Shown here: in pieces, positions 53,045-62,528 of the stretch
How positions within the stretch are numbered: the first letter of the stretch is position 1
Layout: every line of letters begins with the position of its first letter
Origin: Desulfatibacillum alkenivorans DSM 16219
Lineage (GTDB): Bacteria; Desulfobacterota; Desulfobacteria; Desulfobacterales; Desulfatibacillaceae
Assembly: GCF_900142135.1 (NCBI RefSeq)
Contig: NZ_FQZU01000018.1
Location: 509-64,508 of the forward strand
DNA: 64,000 nt
Reading direction: 5' to 3'
Notes under the pieces: generated by a model
What the model was told of the DNA's origin: nothing
The model's input: the letters and a program-made list of their open reading frames with translations, nothing else
Database searches by the model: none
Position numbers and translations under genes: made by a program

Positions 53045-55042
53045 GTGGAAAGCCATCCAACCCAAGATTCATATCAGGACATCCTCAAGCAGTTGGAGGA
53101 GGAGAAGAAGCTCCGCCTGGAAGCCGAGGAGACTGCCGCCGATTTGGAGGAAAGGCTGGACCATGTGTTTGATATGATTCCCGCCGGGATCTATGAAATC
53201 GACTTCAGAACAGGCGGAATCTCCAATGTGAATGACGTCATGTGCGCCTATTCAGGATATACCAGGGAGGAGTTTTTAAACCTTAAACCATGGGACTTGC
53301 TGACTCCTGAAAGCAGGGAACTGTATGAGCAAAGAATGGAGGATTTTTTATCCGGAAAAGAGATTTCCGCCGAAGTGCACTATACCATCCGCACGCGAAG
53401 CGGCGAGGAATTACGATGCCTGTTGAACAACCGCTTCGTTTATAAAGACGGCCAGCCTGTGGGAGCCGTGGTCATTGTCAGGGACGTAACGACCGAGTGG
53501 CGGGCGCAGGAAACCTTGCGATCTCAAGCAATGGCTTTGGAGCAGAGTTTTGATGGAATCGGCATCTTTACTTTGGAGGGCGAGGTCATTTTCGTCAATC
53601 AGGCCTGGGCGGACATGCACGGTTATGAAACCGCTCAGGAACTGACCGGCAAAAATCTCCGAACATTTCATTCGCCCGATCAGTATGAATCGCAGATCCG
53701 GTTTAATCTGACGGACCCTGTATACGACGGCGCCAATGACGCCCAGGTGACTCATCTTAAAAAGGACGGCGCTGAGTTTCCCACCCGCATGAGCACCTCT
53801 ATTATTAAGGACGACTCCGGCAAGCATGTGGCCCTGTTGGCCATCGCCAAGGATATTACCCATTCTCTGCGAATGGAGGAACGGCTTCGCCATGCGCAAA
53901 AGATGGAGGCCATAGGGGTTCTTGCAGGTGGGATAGCACATGATTTCAATAATATACTTCATCCATTGATGGGGTATGCGGAGTTGGCTTTGGAAGACAT
54001 CCCTTCCGGAAATCCGGCAAGCGAATGCGTCCGGGAGATCGTCCGCGCCACAGGGCGGGCCAAAAGCCTGGTCTCTCAGATTCTCAGCTTCAGCCGATTC
54101 GAAAAGGAGGAGCAAAAGCCCATTAATCTGAGCAACGTCGTCAAAGAAGTCCTGGCTCTGATTCGCGCAAGCCTTCCGGCGGCCATCCGGATTCAGGAGG
54201 AATTTGAGTCGGCGCCCTTTCTGATAATGGGCAATCCGACCCAGGTTCATCAAGTGGTGATGAACTTGTGCACCAACGCTTATCAGGCCATGAAGGAAAG
54301 CGGGGGCTTGCTCAAGGTTTCCCTGAAAATGGAATCCCGCGTTCCCGGCGACATGGCTTCTTTACCCTCCGTTACACTAAGAGAGTACGCCAAACTGGAG
54401 ATCCAGGATACCGGAGGCGGCATGGAGCCTCATGTGGCGTCCAGGATTTTTGAGCCTTATTTCACCACAAAGCCCAAGGGGAAAGGAACCGGCTTGGGCT
54501 TGGCCATGGTGCACACCATCATGACTCAGCATAAGGGAGAGGTTTGTGTGGATACCCTTCCCGGATACGGCAGCACTTTCACCCTGTATTTTCCCGTATT
54601 GCACATGGAGGGCCTTTCCGAAGGGCCACGGGAAACAGTCCAGGCGCAGGGAGGCGAGGAAAAAATCCTGCTGGTTGACGACGAAGATTCCATAACCATG
54701 CTGCTGGAAAGGGCCCTGGGACGCCTGGGATACCGGATTGACGCCTACACCAGCAGCGCCGCCGCTCTTGAATCATTTTCCGCCGATCCCGATGGATTCG
54801 ACCTGGCTATTTTGGACGTTTCCATGCCGGAAATGACCGGGGACGCCTTGCTGAAAAAAATCAAGGAAATCAGACCGGATTTTCCGTGCATCCTGTTCAC
54901 CGGCAACGACCATTTTATGAGCAAGGACCGTGCGTTGGAATTGGGAGCGTGCCAACTCCTTGCCAAGCCCCTGCGCACCCAAGCCATGGCCGCCGCCATT
55001 CGCCAGGCCTTGGACAGCGGAGATGCGCAACCTTCTGAATAA
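53045..55042 (+). CDS. PAS-type hybrid sensor histidine kinase with C-terminal receiver
   Basis: 665 residues, GTG start behind TGAGGT. An N-terminal coiled coil, then two PAS domains (about 35-150 and 160-275) with GAVVIVRDVTTEW and ALLAIAKDITHSL ends. HisKA phospho-His in GGIAHDFNNILHPLMGYAEL (about residue 298), HATPase boxes (NLCTNAYQAM, DTGGGM, GKGTGLGLAMVH), and a receiver with phospho-Asp in LAILDVSMPEMTG. No membrane spans, so a cytoplasmic sensor. No output gene is adjacent on this strand. Confidence 0.92.
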   Translation: MESHPTQDSYQDILKQLEEEKKLRLEAEETAADLEERLDHVFDMIPAGIYEIDFRTGGISNVNDVMCAYSGYTREEFLNLKPWDLLTPESRELYEQRMEDFLSGKEISAEVHYTIRTRSGEELRCLLNNRFVYKDGQPVGAVVIVRDVTTEWRAQETLRSQAMALEQSFDGIGIFTLEGEVIFVNQAWADMHGYETAQELTGKNLRTFHSPDQYESQIRFNLTDPVYDGANDAQVTHLKKDGAEFPTRMSTSIIKDDSGKHVALLAIAKDITHSLRMEERLRHAQKMEAIGVLAGGIAHDFNNILHPLMGYAELALEDIPSGNPASECVREIVRATGRAKSLVSQILSFSRFEKEEQKPINLSNVVKEVLALIRASLPAAIRIQEEFESAPFLIMGNPTQVHQVVMNLCTNAYQAMKESGGLLKVSLKMESRVPGDMASLPSVTLREYAKLEIQDTGGGMEPHVASRIFEPYFTTKPKGKGTGLGLAMVHTIMTQHKGEVCVDTLPGYGSTFTLYFPVLHMEGLSEGPRETVQAQGGEEKILLVDDEDSITMLLERALGRLGYRIDAYTSSAAALESFSADPDGFDLAILDVSMPEMTGDALLKKIKEIRPDFPCILFTGNDHFMSKDRALELGACQLLAKPLRTQAMAAAIRQALDSGDAQPSE

Positions 55043-55058
55043 CCCATAGTTTTCCTTC

Positions 55059-56291
55059 TTAAATCAATGACCTCTTATTGTTAACCTCCGGATCGTAGCA
55101 GTCCACGGGCAGGCGGCCGGCCCGGGCGATGCAGGCGTTGCAGAAGGAGCATTTGGGGCCGCTCCCGCCGTTCAATACATTCCTGAACAAATACGGGTCC
55201 GCAATCATGGCGCGGCCTACGGACACGGCGTCGCAGGCGCCGCCGTCAATGGCCTGTTCCATATGCTCCCGGGTTAAAAAGCCTCCCACGCAGATGACCG
55301 GAATGCGCAACTTTTTCTTGAACTCCCGGGCGTAATGCAGGTTGAATCCTTCCTGGGCGGGCCATATCCGGTCGAAGATAAAGGCCAGGGGATGGCGAAA
55401 CCAAGTCACGCCAAAACGCCGGAACCAGGGCAGTTGATCTCCTATCCCTTCCTCCATCAATCCTTTGAAGAAAGGCCCGAAATTCCCCCGGATCATGGGA
55501 AATCCGGATTCATAATGCCCCACGGTGACCTCCACGGCGTCCAATCCCTCATCTTGCAGGATGCGGGCGACTTCCGTCAGTTGAGCCGTGGAAAGGCCTT
55601 GCCGGCCTGGGAGGTAGTCGGCTCCGTTGATTTTCATGATGACGGTCAGGTTGGTGCGCTCCCGGATTCCCCAGTAGATTTCCAAAAGCAGGCGCATGCG
55701 TTTGACAAAACTGCCCCCGTATTGGTCGTCCCGGCGATTGGTATAAGGCGTGAGAAACTGATTGATAAGATAACCGTGGCCTGCATGTATCTGCACGCCG
55801 TCAAATCCGGCCTGCTCGCAGATTTCGGCGGAGTGCACGTAGGCTTCCACCGCCTGTTTGATTTCCTGCCGGGTGAGGGGTCTTGGTTTGACGCCCATGA
55901 CCTTTTCCCCCACGCCGGAGGCGGAGACGGCCGAGTCCAGGCCCATGGCTTTGGCCATAACCTGCCTGCCGCAATGATTGATCTGCCCGAACAGCAGGCC
56001 GCCCTGGCTGTGGACAAGCTCCGCCCATTGGCTCAGGCCTTCAATCTTATCCACATGATCGGCGCCGCACATGCGGTAGGTGGATTTGCCTTCCTCGGTC
56101 ACGTACAGATTGCCGGTGATGATGAGGGGCGTGCCGGCTTGGGCGATGGGCTTGTAAAAGCCCAGCAGTTCGTCGGAGACGAATCCGTCCTCGGTGGCGC
56201 GGGTTTCGGACGTGGCCGTCTTGAATACCCGGCCGTTCGCAGTCAGTTTTCCAATTATTAAAGGTTGAGCCAGGATGGAGGATGATTGCAT
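55059..56291 (-). CDS. NADH:flavin oxidoreductase / Old Yellow Enzyme family
   Basis: 410-residue FMN-dependent TIM-barrel reductase that likely reduces activated C=C bonds with NAD(P)H. ATSETRATEDGFVSDELLGFY (substrate/FMN region), GQINHCGRQ, and the conserved HAGHGYLINQFLTPYTNRRDDQYGGS stretch (catalytic His, Tyr) are intact. CSFCNACI plus a later Cys near the C-terminus may hold an Fe-S cluster as in 2,4-dienoyl-CoA reductase. Start chosen at ATG 56291 with AAGGA upstream. It is the third gene of the LuxE/LuxC-like operon, 22 bp after the LuxC-like stop. Confidence 0.85.
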   Translation of the reverse strand: MQSSSILAQPLIIGKLTANGRVFKTATSETRATEDGFVSDELLGFYKPIAQAGTPLIITGNLYVTEEGKSTYRMCGADHVDKIEGLSQWAELVHSQGGLLFGQINHCGRQVMAKAMGLDSAVSASGVGEKVMGVKPRPLTRQEIKQAVEAYVHSAEICEQAGFDGVQIHAGHGYLINQFLTPYTNRRDDQYGGSFVKRMRLLLEIYWGIRERTNLTVIMKINGADYLPGRQGLSTAQLTEVARILQDEGLDAVEVTVGHYESGFPMIRGNFGPFFKGLMEEGIGDQLPWFRRFGVTWFRHPLAFIFDRIWPAQEGFNLHYAREFKKKLRIPVICVGGFLTREHMEQAIDGGACDAVSVGRAMIADPYLFRNVLNGGSGPKCSFCNACIARAGRLPVDCYDPEVNNKRSLI

Positions 56292-56313
56292 GGTTGGAGT
56301 CCTTTCCGGCGGT

Positions 56314-57984
56314 TCAGCCGTTTTTCCAGTCCACAAGTTCGCTTAATGCCATCATGCCGTCGTGGCTCATACCCGGAAACATGGTCCCGCTATGGCCCAG
56401 ATCCACAATGTTGCTGACTCCCCGGGCGGCGATTTCGTCCCGCAGCCGCTCCTTTACGGAAAGGGGCGACATGCTGACGGTGGAAACGCCGGAATGCAAA
56501 TAGGGCAGGGCGCTTTCCAGTCTATCCAGCCTTCGGACAATGATCATGCGCTGCATGGTGACGGCGGACAAGGGAATTTCCCTGTCCACCAAAACGACCC
56601 CGGAGCAAAAGCGGCCCTCCTCGCTGTTGACGAACCAGTCTCCGTCGATAAGCACGCCGCGCATGACCCGTTTGATCTCTCCGACGAAAAACGGGTCCAC
56701 ATAATTGGGAGACGCCCGGTCAAAGGCGGCCAGCGCCCTTTGCAGGGCCTGGGCGTAGGATTTGGCCTGATCTTCCTCGGCTTCTATGTAATGAATCTGG
56801 GAGGCGATGCAGGCTTTTTGATTGGCGACCAGGGAATCCGCGGCGGCCGCGGCCGCCAGGTCTTCCAGGCTTTCAGCAAAGGCTTCCCGGCCGATCATGG
56901 AGACGCCATAGCGGGGGTTGAAGGTGAGCACCTTGGTGAATAAGGCCCGCTTTTTGACCGATTCCACGGCGTCAGGCGCTCCCCACACCACAATCCTGTC
57001 AAACGCGTTGGGCGCAAAAAAGGCGTCTTCCACGGCGGCCTCTCCTCCCGGCCAGTAGACGATGGACAAATGCCTAGTTACGGGATGATCCGGGGCCGCC
57101 GCCAGAAGCCCCAGAGACAATAATGCGCCGGGCAGGGTCGCCCCGCAAGGGGATTTGATCACCGCCGCCGATTTGGTGAGGATAGCCCGCAAAGCCGAAA
57201 TAAAGGGGATCTGGGGCGCATTGCCGGCCGTGATATGCAGTTGCCGGGTTGGCATGGCCCGCATGGACGGCTTGCGCTTCTCCCAGGCAGGGGCCTTTGC
57301 CCCCAGGGCCTGGGCTGCAATCAAATGCACGGGCGCAGGCAGGGGCGCGGCGCCGGGCAATTCCACCCAGCCGTCCAAAAAGCGTGAACCCGCCTGTCCC
57401 CATACGCCAAGGTCCTTATCCACCATGACTTTCGCGGAATGAGGATCGATCAGCATGCCCAGGGCGTCGAAGCCCAGGTTATGCCATTGGTCAGGAAGTT
57501 GGGCCGTGTGGATCGTGAGGTCCCGGAGGGAGTTCAGGAGTGCTTGTTCCTGGACGAACACGGCGCCAAGGCTTTTTAAAAGCTCCAGGATCTCCTGAAA
57601 GGGCGTGTTGTATAACTCGCAAATGGCGGAAAAGTCGTTTTCCAATACCTCCCCGGGCGAGAAAACAGGCATGACTGAGTATTGATAGGCGCCGGCCGGG
57701 CGCATGGTTTTGCGGTTGATGACAGGTTCCCGCAATACCTGAACCTTTTCCAGACGCACATGACTGGGAAACGCTCCCGCCGGAGCAACTCTTTCCGCCG
57801 CGTCAAAGGCCTGGAGTATGTCGTCAAAATTTACCCGTGAGGGCGCGCGAAGGCTCCCCTTTATTAAAAAGGGGAGCCGCATGACGTTGTTTTCGCCGGA
57901 ATGCAAAAGGTCATATTTGGTGCAAAGATCCTGCATGTTCGAATCGATAAGGCGCCAGCCTTCTTCCCTTAAGTCGTCTTTCAT
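56314..57984 (-). CDS. LuxC-like acyl reductase
   Basis: 556 residues of the LuxC / fatty acyl-CoA reductase family (aldehyde dehydrogenase fold). The likely cofactor region has LHITAGNAPQIPFISALRAIL (about 249-269). The catalytic-position Cys392 is in NQKACIASQ, matching QQACSSPQ of LuxC. A non-LuxC N-terminal extension of roughly 130 residues is present. The known reaction of LuxC is NADPH-dependent reduction of an acyl group taken from LuxE to fatty aldehyde. ATG 57984 has GGAGGGG upstream. It sits 21 bp after the LuxE-like gene in one operon. No luxA, luxB or luxD is seen. Confidence 0.82.
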   Translation of the reverse strand: MKDDLREEGWRLIDSNMQDLCTKYDLLHSGENNVMRLPFLIKGSLRAPSRVNFDDILQAFDAAERVAPAGAFPSHVRLEKVQVLREPVINRKTMRPAGAYQYSVMPVFSPGEVLENDFSAICELYNTPFQEILELLKSLGAVFVQEQALLNSLRDLTIHTAQLPDQWHNLGFDALGMLIDPHSAKVMVDKDLGVWGQAGSRFLDGWVELPGAAPLPAPVHLIAAQALGAKAPAWEKRKPSMRAMPTRQLHITAGNAPQIPFISALRAILTKSAAVIKSPCGATLPGALLSLGLLAAAPDHPVTRHLSIVYWPGGEAAVEDAFFAPNAFDRIVVWGAPDAVESVKKRALFTKVLTFNPRYGVSMIGREAFAESLEDLAAAAAADSLVANQKACIASQIHYIEAEEDQAKSYAQALQRALAAFDRASPNYVDPFFVGEIKRVMRGVLIDGDWFVNSEEGRFCSGVVLVDREIPLSAVTMQRMIIVRRLDRLESALPYLHSGVSTVSMSPLSVKERLRDEIAARGVSNIVDLGHSGTMFPGMSHDGMMALSELVDWKNG

Positions 57985-58005
57985 GATCCCCTCCACGGTC
58001 GTTCA

Positions 58006-59433
58006 TCAGGCGTTGATTTTGGCCATAATGCCCCCGCATCCTTTGATCTCCCGTCCCGGGCTTCTGGCAATGGAAATGATGGCCGGTCCGCTCCGGCCGC
58101 ACGGGCACCCCTCATTTACGCGCCGTACATGGTCCCCGGTAATCAAAAAGCCGGGATAGCTTTCGGCGAAGGGGTCGATAATTCCCAAAGTCCCTGTCAC
58201 ATCGTCTCCGTCCATAGGCCTAAGCTCAGGATCCAGGATGACGGTTTCAAAATGGGGCGGTACGTGGTATCGCCCCTCCGGGCAACGCAGCATAAGCCCC
58301 TGGATTTCCGTCATGGAATACCCTTCGGCGATGAAATTGCGCTCTATGCCCAGGCTTTCGCCGATGAGTCCTACCAATTCCTCTTCGGGAATACGATTGC
58401 CGTCAAAGGATTTCCAGCCTCCCCCGAAAAATACGGCGCTGCCCTTTTTTAGTCGTAAATTCAGCTTATGGGCCTTGACCTCCTGACAAATTTCCAGCAA
58501 TAAATAGGGAGTTCCAAAAATAATGGCCTTCCGCCCCCGTTTGGAGGATTTTTCCAAGGCGCTCAGCATGCGATGATAATTGGCTTTTTTGTCGTGGACC
58601 GTGGTGTTTAAAAAGGCGTCGATGACCGCCTGCTCCTCCGGAGCGGCCGCCCCCCGGATGACGCCCCGGACAGCCATGGGAGATAAGGGCGCATCATAAA
58701 GAAAAAAGGCGTTGCGGCAATACTTGGCCAGTTCCTGGCCCACAAGCTGAATGCCCTGGGCGCCGCCTGAAAAATTGCAGAAGTATCCGTCGAAATCCCT
58801 AAAAATTAAGCGGCCGTAACGATCGGCCAGGCTCAGCAGGGAGTCTGGTTCGATATTTTGGCAGAGCAGCTTCAAAGCCAGTTTTTTCCAGGAGGGAATC
58901 ACCCCCTGATCCGCGGCCGCCATAGGCGTATACAGCAGCGAATTTTTTAAAAAATGCCGCCAGGTGCTTTCATCCCTGGGGACGAAAGACATATTCCCGG
59001 ACGTGCCCGAGGAAAAAACCAGATGGATTCCTTCTTTTTCCAGAAGATCCAGCCACTGGTCCATGTTCCGGGCCTCTCCTGAAGCCTTAGAGGGCCGGAC
59101 GTCGCCCACCCTGGCGAGCCAACGATTCATGCCCCGGAAGTCCCTGTCGTCCAAGAAGCCCTGGGGATAGGATTTGAAGATGTCGTCGGGAATCATGCAG
59201 TGTTCGATGATTTGGTCCAGGCCGGGATTGTCGCCGTTCATGCCGGCCATACTGCAGACCTTGGCGAAATAGGGGATGTTGCGCCGATACCTGAGATAAT
59301 TGGCCGACGCCGCCTGCTCCCTGAGTTTTAGGGCTTTGTCCTGGTCGCAGGTTTTGGTTGCCGCCCATTGGACCATGATTTTTTTCAGGCCGTCCTGGGC
59401 TTGCTTAAGGGCTTGATCCGGATGTGCAGTCAT
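58006..59433 (-). CDS. LuxE-like acyl-protein synthetase
   Basis: 475 residues of the LuxE / acyl-adenylating family (ANL superfamily). The P-loop-like SSGTSG (141-146) binds ATP/AMP; later motifs GTPYLLLEI, IAEGYSMTEIQG and FLITGDHV are ANL-like. A C-terminal CPCGRSGP resembles that of phenylacetate-CoA ligases. LuxE activates a fatty acid and passes it to LuxC. Start chosen at ATG 59433 (AGGAG 8 bp upstream). First gene of the minus-strand operon. Confidence 0.8.
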   Translation of the reverse strand: MTAHPDQALKQAQDGLKKIMVQWAATKTCDQDKALKLREQAASANYLRYRRNIPYFAKVCSMAGMNGDNPGLDQIIEHCMIPDDIFKSYPQGFLDDRDFRGMNRWLARVGDVRPSKASGEARNMDQWLDLLEKEGIHLVFSSGTSGNMSFVPRDESTWRHFLKNSLLYTPMAAADQGVIPSWKKLALKLLCQNIEPDSLLSLADRYGRLIFRDFDGYFCNFSGGAQGIQLVGQELAKYCRNAFFLYDAPLSPMAVRGVIRGAAAPEEQAVIDAFLNTTVHDKKANYHRMLSALEKSSKRGRKAIIFGTPYLLLEICQEVKAHKLNLRLKKGSAVFFGGGWKSFDGNRIPEEELVGLIGESLGIERNFIAEGYSMTEIQGLMLRCPEGRYHVPPHFETVILDPELRPMDGDDVTGTLGIIDPFAESYPGFLITGDHVRRVNEGCPCGRSGPAIISIARSPGREIKGCGGIMAKINA

Positions 59434-59473
59434 AGGCGGTCTCCTGGGGCGGGAAAAAGGGTTGAAATTCTTT

Positions 59474-59514
59474 TGAACATGGTCCATGATAATGAACATG
59501 GTTCATGCTGTCAA
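59474..59514 (-). promoter_or_regulatory. Promoter with double TetR-type operator between the divergent operons
   Basis: On the minus strand a perfect TTGACA (59514-59509), 17-bp spacer and TATCAT (59491-59486). Two operator copies are seen: TGAAC-ATG-GTTCA (59493-59505, perfect) within the spacer and TGAAC-ATG-GTCCA (59474-59486, one change) just after the -10, 19 bp apart. The TetR gene at 60709 is the natural candidate regulator. No convincing plus-strand promoter was seen. Confidence 0.75.
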
Positions 59515-59592
59515 CGAAATTGTGCGTGATTTCCAATACCGAGCTGTTTTTTTCAATCATCCAACAGCCCACAGCAGGCGCTAAGGGGGAGT

Positions 59593-60666
59593 ATGAAAGA
59601 GGACGTGTACACCAGGCTGGGAGAAAGGCTGAATAAAAATCCTACAAGAATGCCTCTGGTTCCGGAGGTTTTGGAGTTTCTTCAATCGATTTTCAGTGAG
59701 GAGGAGGCCCAGGTGGGCGCCGATTTTCCGTTGGGCTCCCATCCGGTGGAGGTTTTGGCGGAAGCTATGGCGCGCGACCCCGGGGAGTTGCAGGACATGC
59801 TGGAATCCATGGCGGATAAGGGCCTGGTTTTTTCCAAGGACAGGGATTCTGGCGTGCGGGAGTATTCTTTGCCTCCCTTTATGCCCGGCTTGATTGAGCT
59901 GCAACTCATGCGCGGCAGGGAGGATTATTTCGAGATTCGCCAGGCCAAAATGATTAAGAAGATGCTGGACGGGGTGGAGGAAGCGGTCAAGGGGCTTTTC
60001 ATGATGCCGGAAAAGGCCCGCCGTGTGATCAAGCCGGCCTTGCGCACCTTGACCGTTGAGCAGGAGTTGCCTTTGGAGTCCGGGGTTCAACCTTACGAAC
60101 GGGTGGCCGAGGTTATCAAGGCCGAAAGCTCGTTCGCCGCCGCGGTCTGTCATTGCCGGCAGCAGGCCAAGTTGACGGGGGATCCCTGCAAGGTGAAGGA
60201 CGCGCCTTCCCACACCTGTTTATACTTCGGAAGCGCGGCGGATTATGTGGTGGATCGCGGATTCGCCTCCAGGGCCACCCGGGAGGAGTGCATGGAAATC
60301 CTGGAAGCCAGCGAAAAAGCCGGGCTGGTGCATAATGTGAGCAATTTTGACGGCGATAACATCGTGCTTTGCAATTGCTGCGGATGCTGCTGCGACTTCA
60401 TGATCAAGATGAAAAAATACCGGGGCGTACGCATGGTGTATCCTTCCAATTTCGCCGCCAGAATAGACGATGATCTTTGCATTGGATGCGGCGAATGCCT
60501 GGATCGGTGCCAGGTGGCGGCCATCTCCCTGGACGGGGACGCCGCCGTAATCGCCGGGGAATATTGCATTGGATGCGGCAACTGCGCTACGGTGTGCCCC
60601 AGAAAGCCATTAGCATGGTTCGGTGTGCGGAAAAAGCGCCTCCGCCCCGGCCGGATTTCATCGTAG
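59593..60666 (+). CDS. Large [4Fe-4S] protein with winged-helix-like N-terminus (family copy 2)
   Basis: 357 residues, homologous to the proteins at 4488-5510 and 62529-63740. N-terminal helical/winged-helix part (EVLAEAMARDPGELQDMLES), middle VCHCRQQAKL and CNCCGCCC cluster, then CIGCGECLDRC and CIGCGNCATVCP ferredoxin motifs. It lacks membrane spans and a signal. GGGGGAG lies before the ATG. First gene of the plus-strand operon facing the LuxE/LuxC-like operon; probably an electron carrier for its redox steps. Confidence 0.8.
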   Translation: MKEDVYTRLGERLNKNPTRMPLVPEVLEFLQSIFSEEEAQVGADFPLGSHPVEVLAEAMARDPGELQDMLESMADKGLVFSKDRDSGVREYSLPPFMPGLIELQLMRGREDYFEIRQAKMIKKMLDGVEEAVKGLFMMPEKARRVIKPALRTLTVEQELPLESGVQPYERVAEVIKAESSFAAAVCHCRQQAKLTGDPCKVKDAPSHTCLYFGSAADYVVDRGFASRATREECMEILEASEKAGLVHNVSNFDGDNIVLCNCCGCCCDFMIKMKKYRGVRMVYPSNFAARIDDDLCIGCGECLDRCQVAAISLDGDAAVIAGEYCIGCGNCATVCPRKPLAWFGVRKKRLRPGRISS

Positions 60667-60708
60667 GGCTTGGGGTTTAGGGTATATTTCAATTTTTGGA
60701 GATTTTTT

Positions 60709-61347
60709 GTGACCATCAAACGATTCAGGGAATTGCGTAAATCGCAAAAAGAAGACCGCAGACAAGCCATTACGGACACGGCGGAGGAAATTCTCACGGC
60801 CAAGGGGATCGATGGGGTGGCCATTCGCAGTGTGGCCAAGGCCGCTGGTCTTTCCGTGGGCTCGATCTACGTGTATTTCAAGAATAAGGAAGAGCTGCTT
60901 TTAAGCATTCTTCTCAGGCATCTTGCGGCCTTGGACGCGGCTTTTGAGGAAAGAATCCAGGAGCAGGATCCGGTAAAAGCCTTCAAAGCCATGGCTCATG
61001 ATTACAAGGACTATTATCTGCAATGTGGACGGTACATCAGCGCCATGGGGTATTTTTACGAGCAGGGCGATAAGACAAAGGATATCAACCCGGATCTGAT
61101 GGAGGAGCTAAACGCCCTGCTGAACCGGATTCTGGAAAAGATCCATCTTATTCTGGCGCGTCCGGCCATGGCGCCCATGCTGAATGGGCTGGAGCCCGCC
61201 AGGGGCATACCCATTATTTGGAGCATGATTACCGGCGTGGCGGAGCTGACCCTGGCTTCGGCCCGTAGCGCCCAGTCGGGCTTTGACTTTGAACAGGTAT
61301 TGAACGACGCCATCCATGTTTTGACGGGGAGGGGAAACGCCTCCTGA
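60709..61347 (+). CDS. TetR-family transcriptional regulator
   Basis: 212 residues from the GTG at 60709 (GGAG upstream). The N-terminal HTH is clear: AIRSVAKAAGLSVGSIYVYFKNKEELL (residues about 42-68). The C-terminal all-helical ligand domain has a hydrophobic pocket region, and fatty or acyl ligands are common in the family. It is placed to bind the double palindrome at 59474-59505 and repress both operons. Its longer reading frame upstream to 60670 has no HTH similarity. Confidence 0.9.
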   Translation: MTIKRFRELRKSQKEDRRQAITDTAEEILTAKGIDGVAIRSVAKAAGLSVGSIYVYFKNKEELLLSILLRHLAALDAAFEERIQEQDPVKAFKAMAHDYKDYYLQCGRYISAMGYFYEQGDKTKDINPDLMEELNALLNRILEKIHLILARPAMAPMLNGLEPARGIPIIWSMITGVAELTLASARSAQSGFDFEQVLNDAIHVLTGRGNAS

Positions 61348-61364
61348 CAAAGGAGAACAGCTTG

Positions 61365-62519
61365 ATGACTCAAGTGGCCTTGATGCGGTGCAAGGAGTAT
61401 GATTTCGAAGTCTTGAAGGACGTCGTCGCCAGGGGGATGACGGCGGCCGGATTCGATCTTTCTTCATTGAATGGTTTGAGGGTCGCCCTGAAGCCCAATT
61501 TGTTGATGCCCAGCAACCCGGACAAGTGCATTGTCACTCATCCCGTGTTTTTTCAAACGGTTGCGTCCATTGTAAAGGATTACGGCGGCCATCCTGTTCT
61601 GATCGAGAATCCCAATTTTTTCTCCCTGGAAAACACGCTCAAAAAGGCGGGCTACGGCCCCATTGTGGAGGAGCTGGGCATCGAAGTCGCCGATCCCGTC
61701 CCCACCCGGCCCTTGCACTGGGAGCACGCCAAACTGTACCGGACCATTGATATTTCCGCCGTCTATTTTGAAGCGGACGTCATCCTGAGTCTGGTGAAGT
61801 TCAAGACCCATTCCTATTCCTACATAACCGGCGCAGTAAAGCACTGGTTCGGGACGATTCCCGGTTTGAAAAAGTCCCGGATGCACATGCGCGTGCCCGA
61901 CCAGATGGATTTCGCCGATTATTTGCTGGACCTTTACGGCGGCCTGAAGTACGGATTGGGGGACGGCAGGAAAATATTTCATATTGTAGACGGCGTGCGC
62001 TCCATGGAAGGGGAGGGTCCGGGTCCCACGGGCTCGCCCAGGGATTGGGGCGTGGTCATCGCCGGGGAGGACGCCATCGCCGTTGACTGGGTGGCGGTAA
62101 AGACTGCAGGCCTGGATGCCGATAAGGCGTATACCCTGGTGCAGGGATTTAAGAGGGATTTCGGCCCCAACTCGCCGGAGGACATCCAGGTGTTGGGGGA
62201 AAGCATACAGGATTTGGCATGCCGGTTTACACCGCCGAAAAACACCGTTTACGGCGGAGTGGTGTGGCCCCTGACGTCCAAAACGGTTAAAAACTGGCTG
62301 GTGGAAAAGCCGGCCCCGAACCCGGAAAAATGCGTTTTATGCTATCAATGCATGAAAACCTGTCCGGCGGAAGCCATCTCCAAGCCTCGGGAAGGCAAAA
62401 AAACGCCGGATTTTGACTATCGAAAATGCATCCGTTGCTTTTGCTGCATGGAGATTTGCCCGGAAGCCGCCATCGGCTTGAAAAAAGGGGCGCTGCAATG
62501 GTTGTTTTCATTTAAATAG
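61365..62519 (+). CDS. DUF362 domain protein with C-terminal ferredoxin domain
   Basis: 384 residues. DUF362 occupies about 1-300 (ALKPNLLMPSNPDKCIVTHP, HSYSYITGAVKHWFGTIPG). The C-terminus has two [4Fe-4S] motifs, CVLCYQCMKTCP and CIRCFCCMEICP. DUF362-ferredoxin proteins are redox proteins of unclear role in anaerobes. AAGGAG lies about 10 bp before the ATG at 61365 (a TTG at 61362 is also in frame). Third gene of the TetR operon. Confidence 0.85.
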   Translation: MTQVALMRCKEYDFEVLKDVVARGMTAAGFDLSSLNGLRVALKPNLLMPSNPDKCIVTHPVFFQTVASIVKDYGGHPVLIENPNFFSLENTLKKAGYGPIVEELGIEVADPVPTRPLHWEHAKLYRTIDISAVYFEADVILSLVKFKTHSYSYITGAVKHWFGTIPGLKKSRMHMRVPDQMDFADYLLDLYGGLKYGLGDGRKIFHIVDGVRSMEGEGPGPTGSPRDWGVVIAGEDAIAVDWVAVKTAGLDADKAYTLVQGFKRDFGPNSPEDIQVLGESIQDLACRFTPPKNTVYGGVVWPLTSKTVKNWLVEKPAPNPEKCVLCYQCMKTCPAEAISKPREGKKTPDFDYRKCIRCFCCMEICPEAAIGLKKGALQWLFSFK

Positions 62520-62528
62520 GAGATTGCG

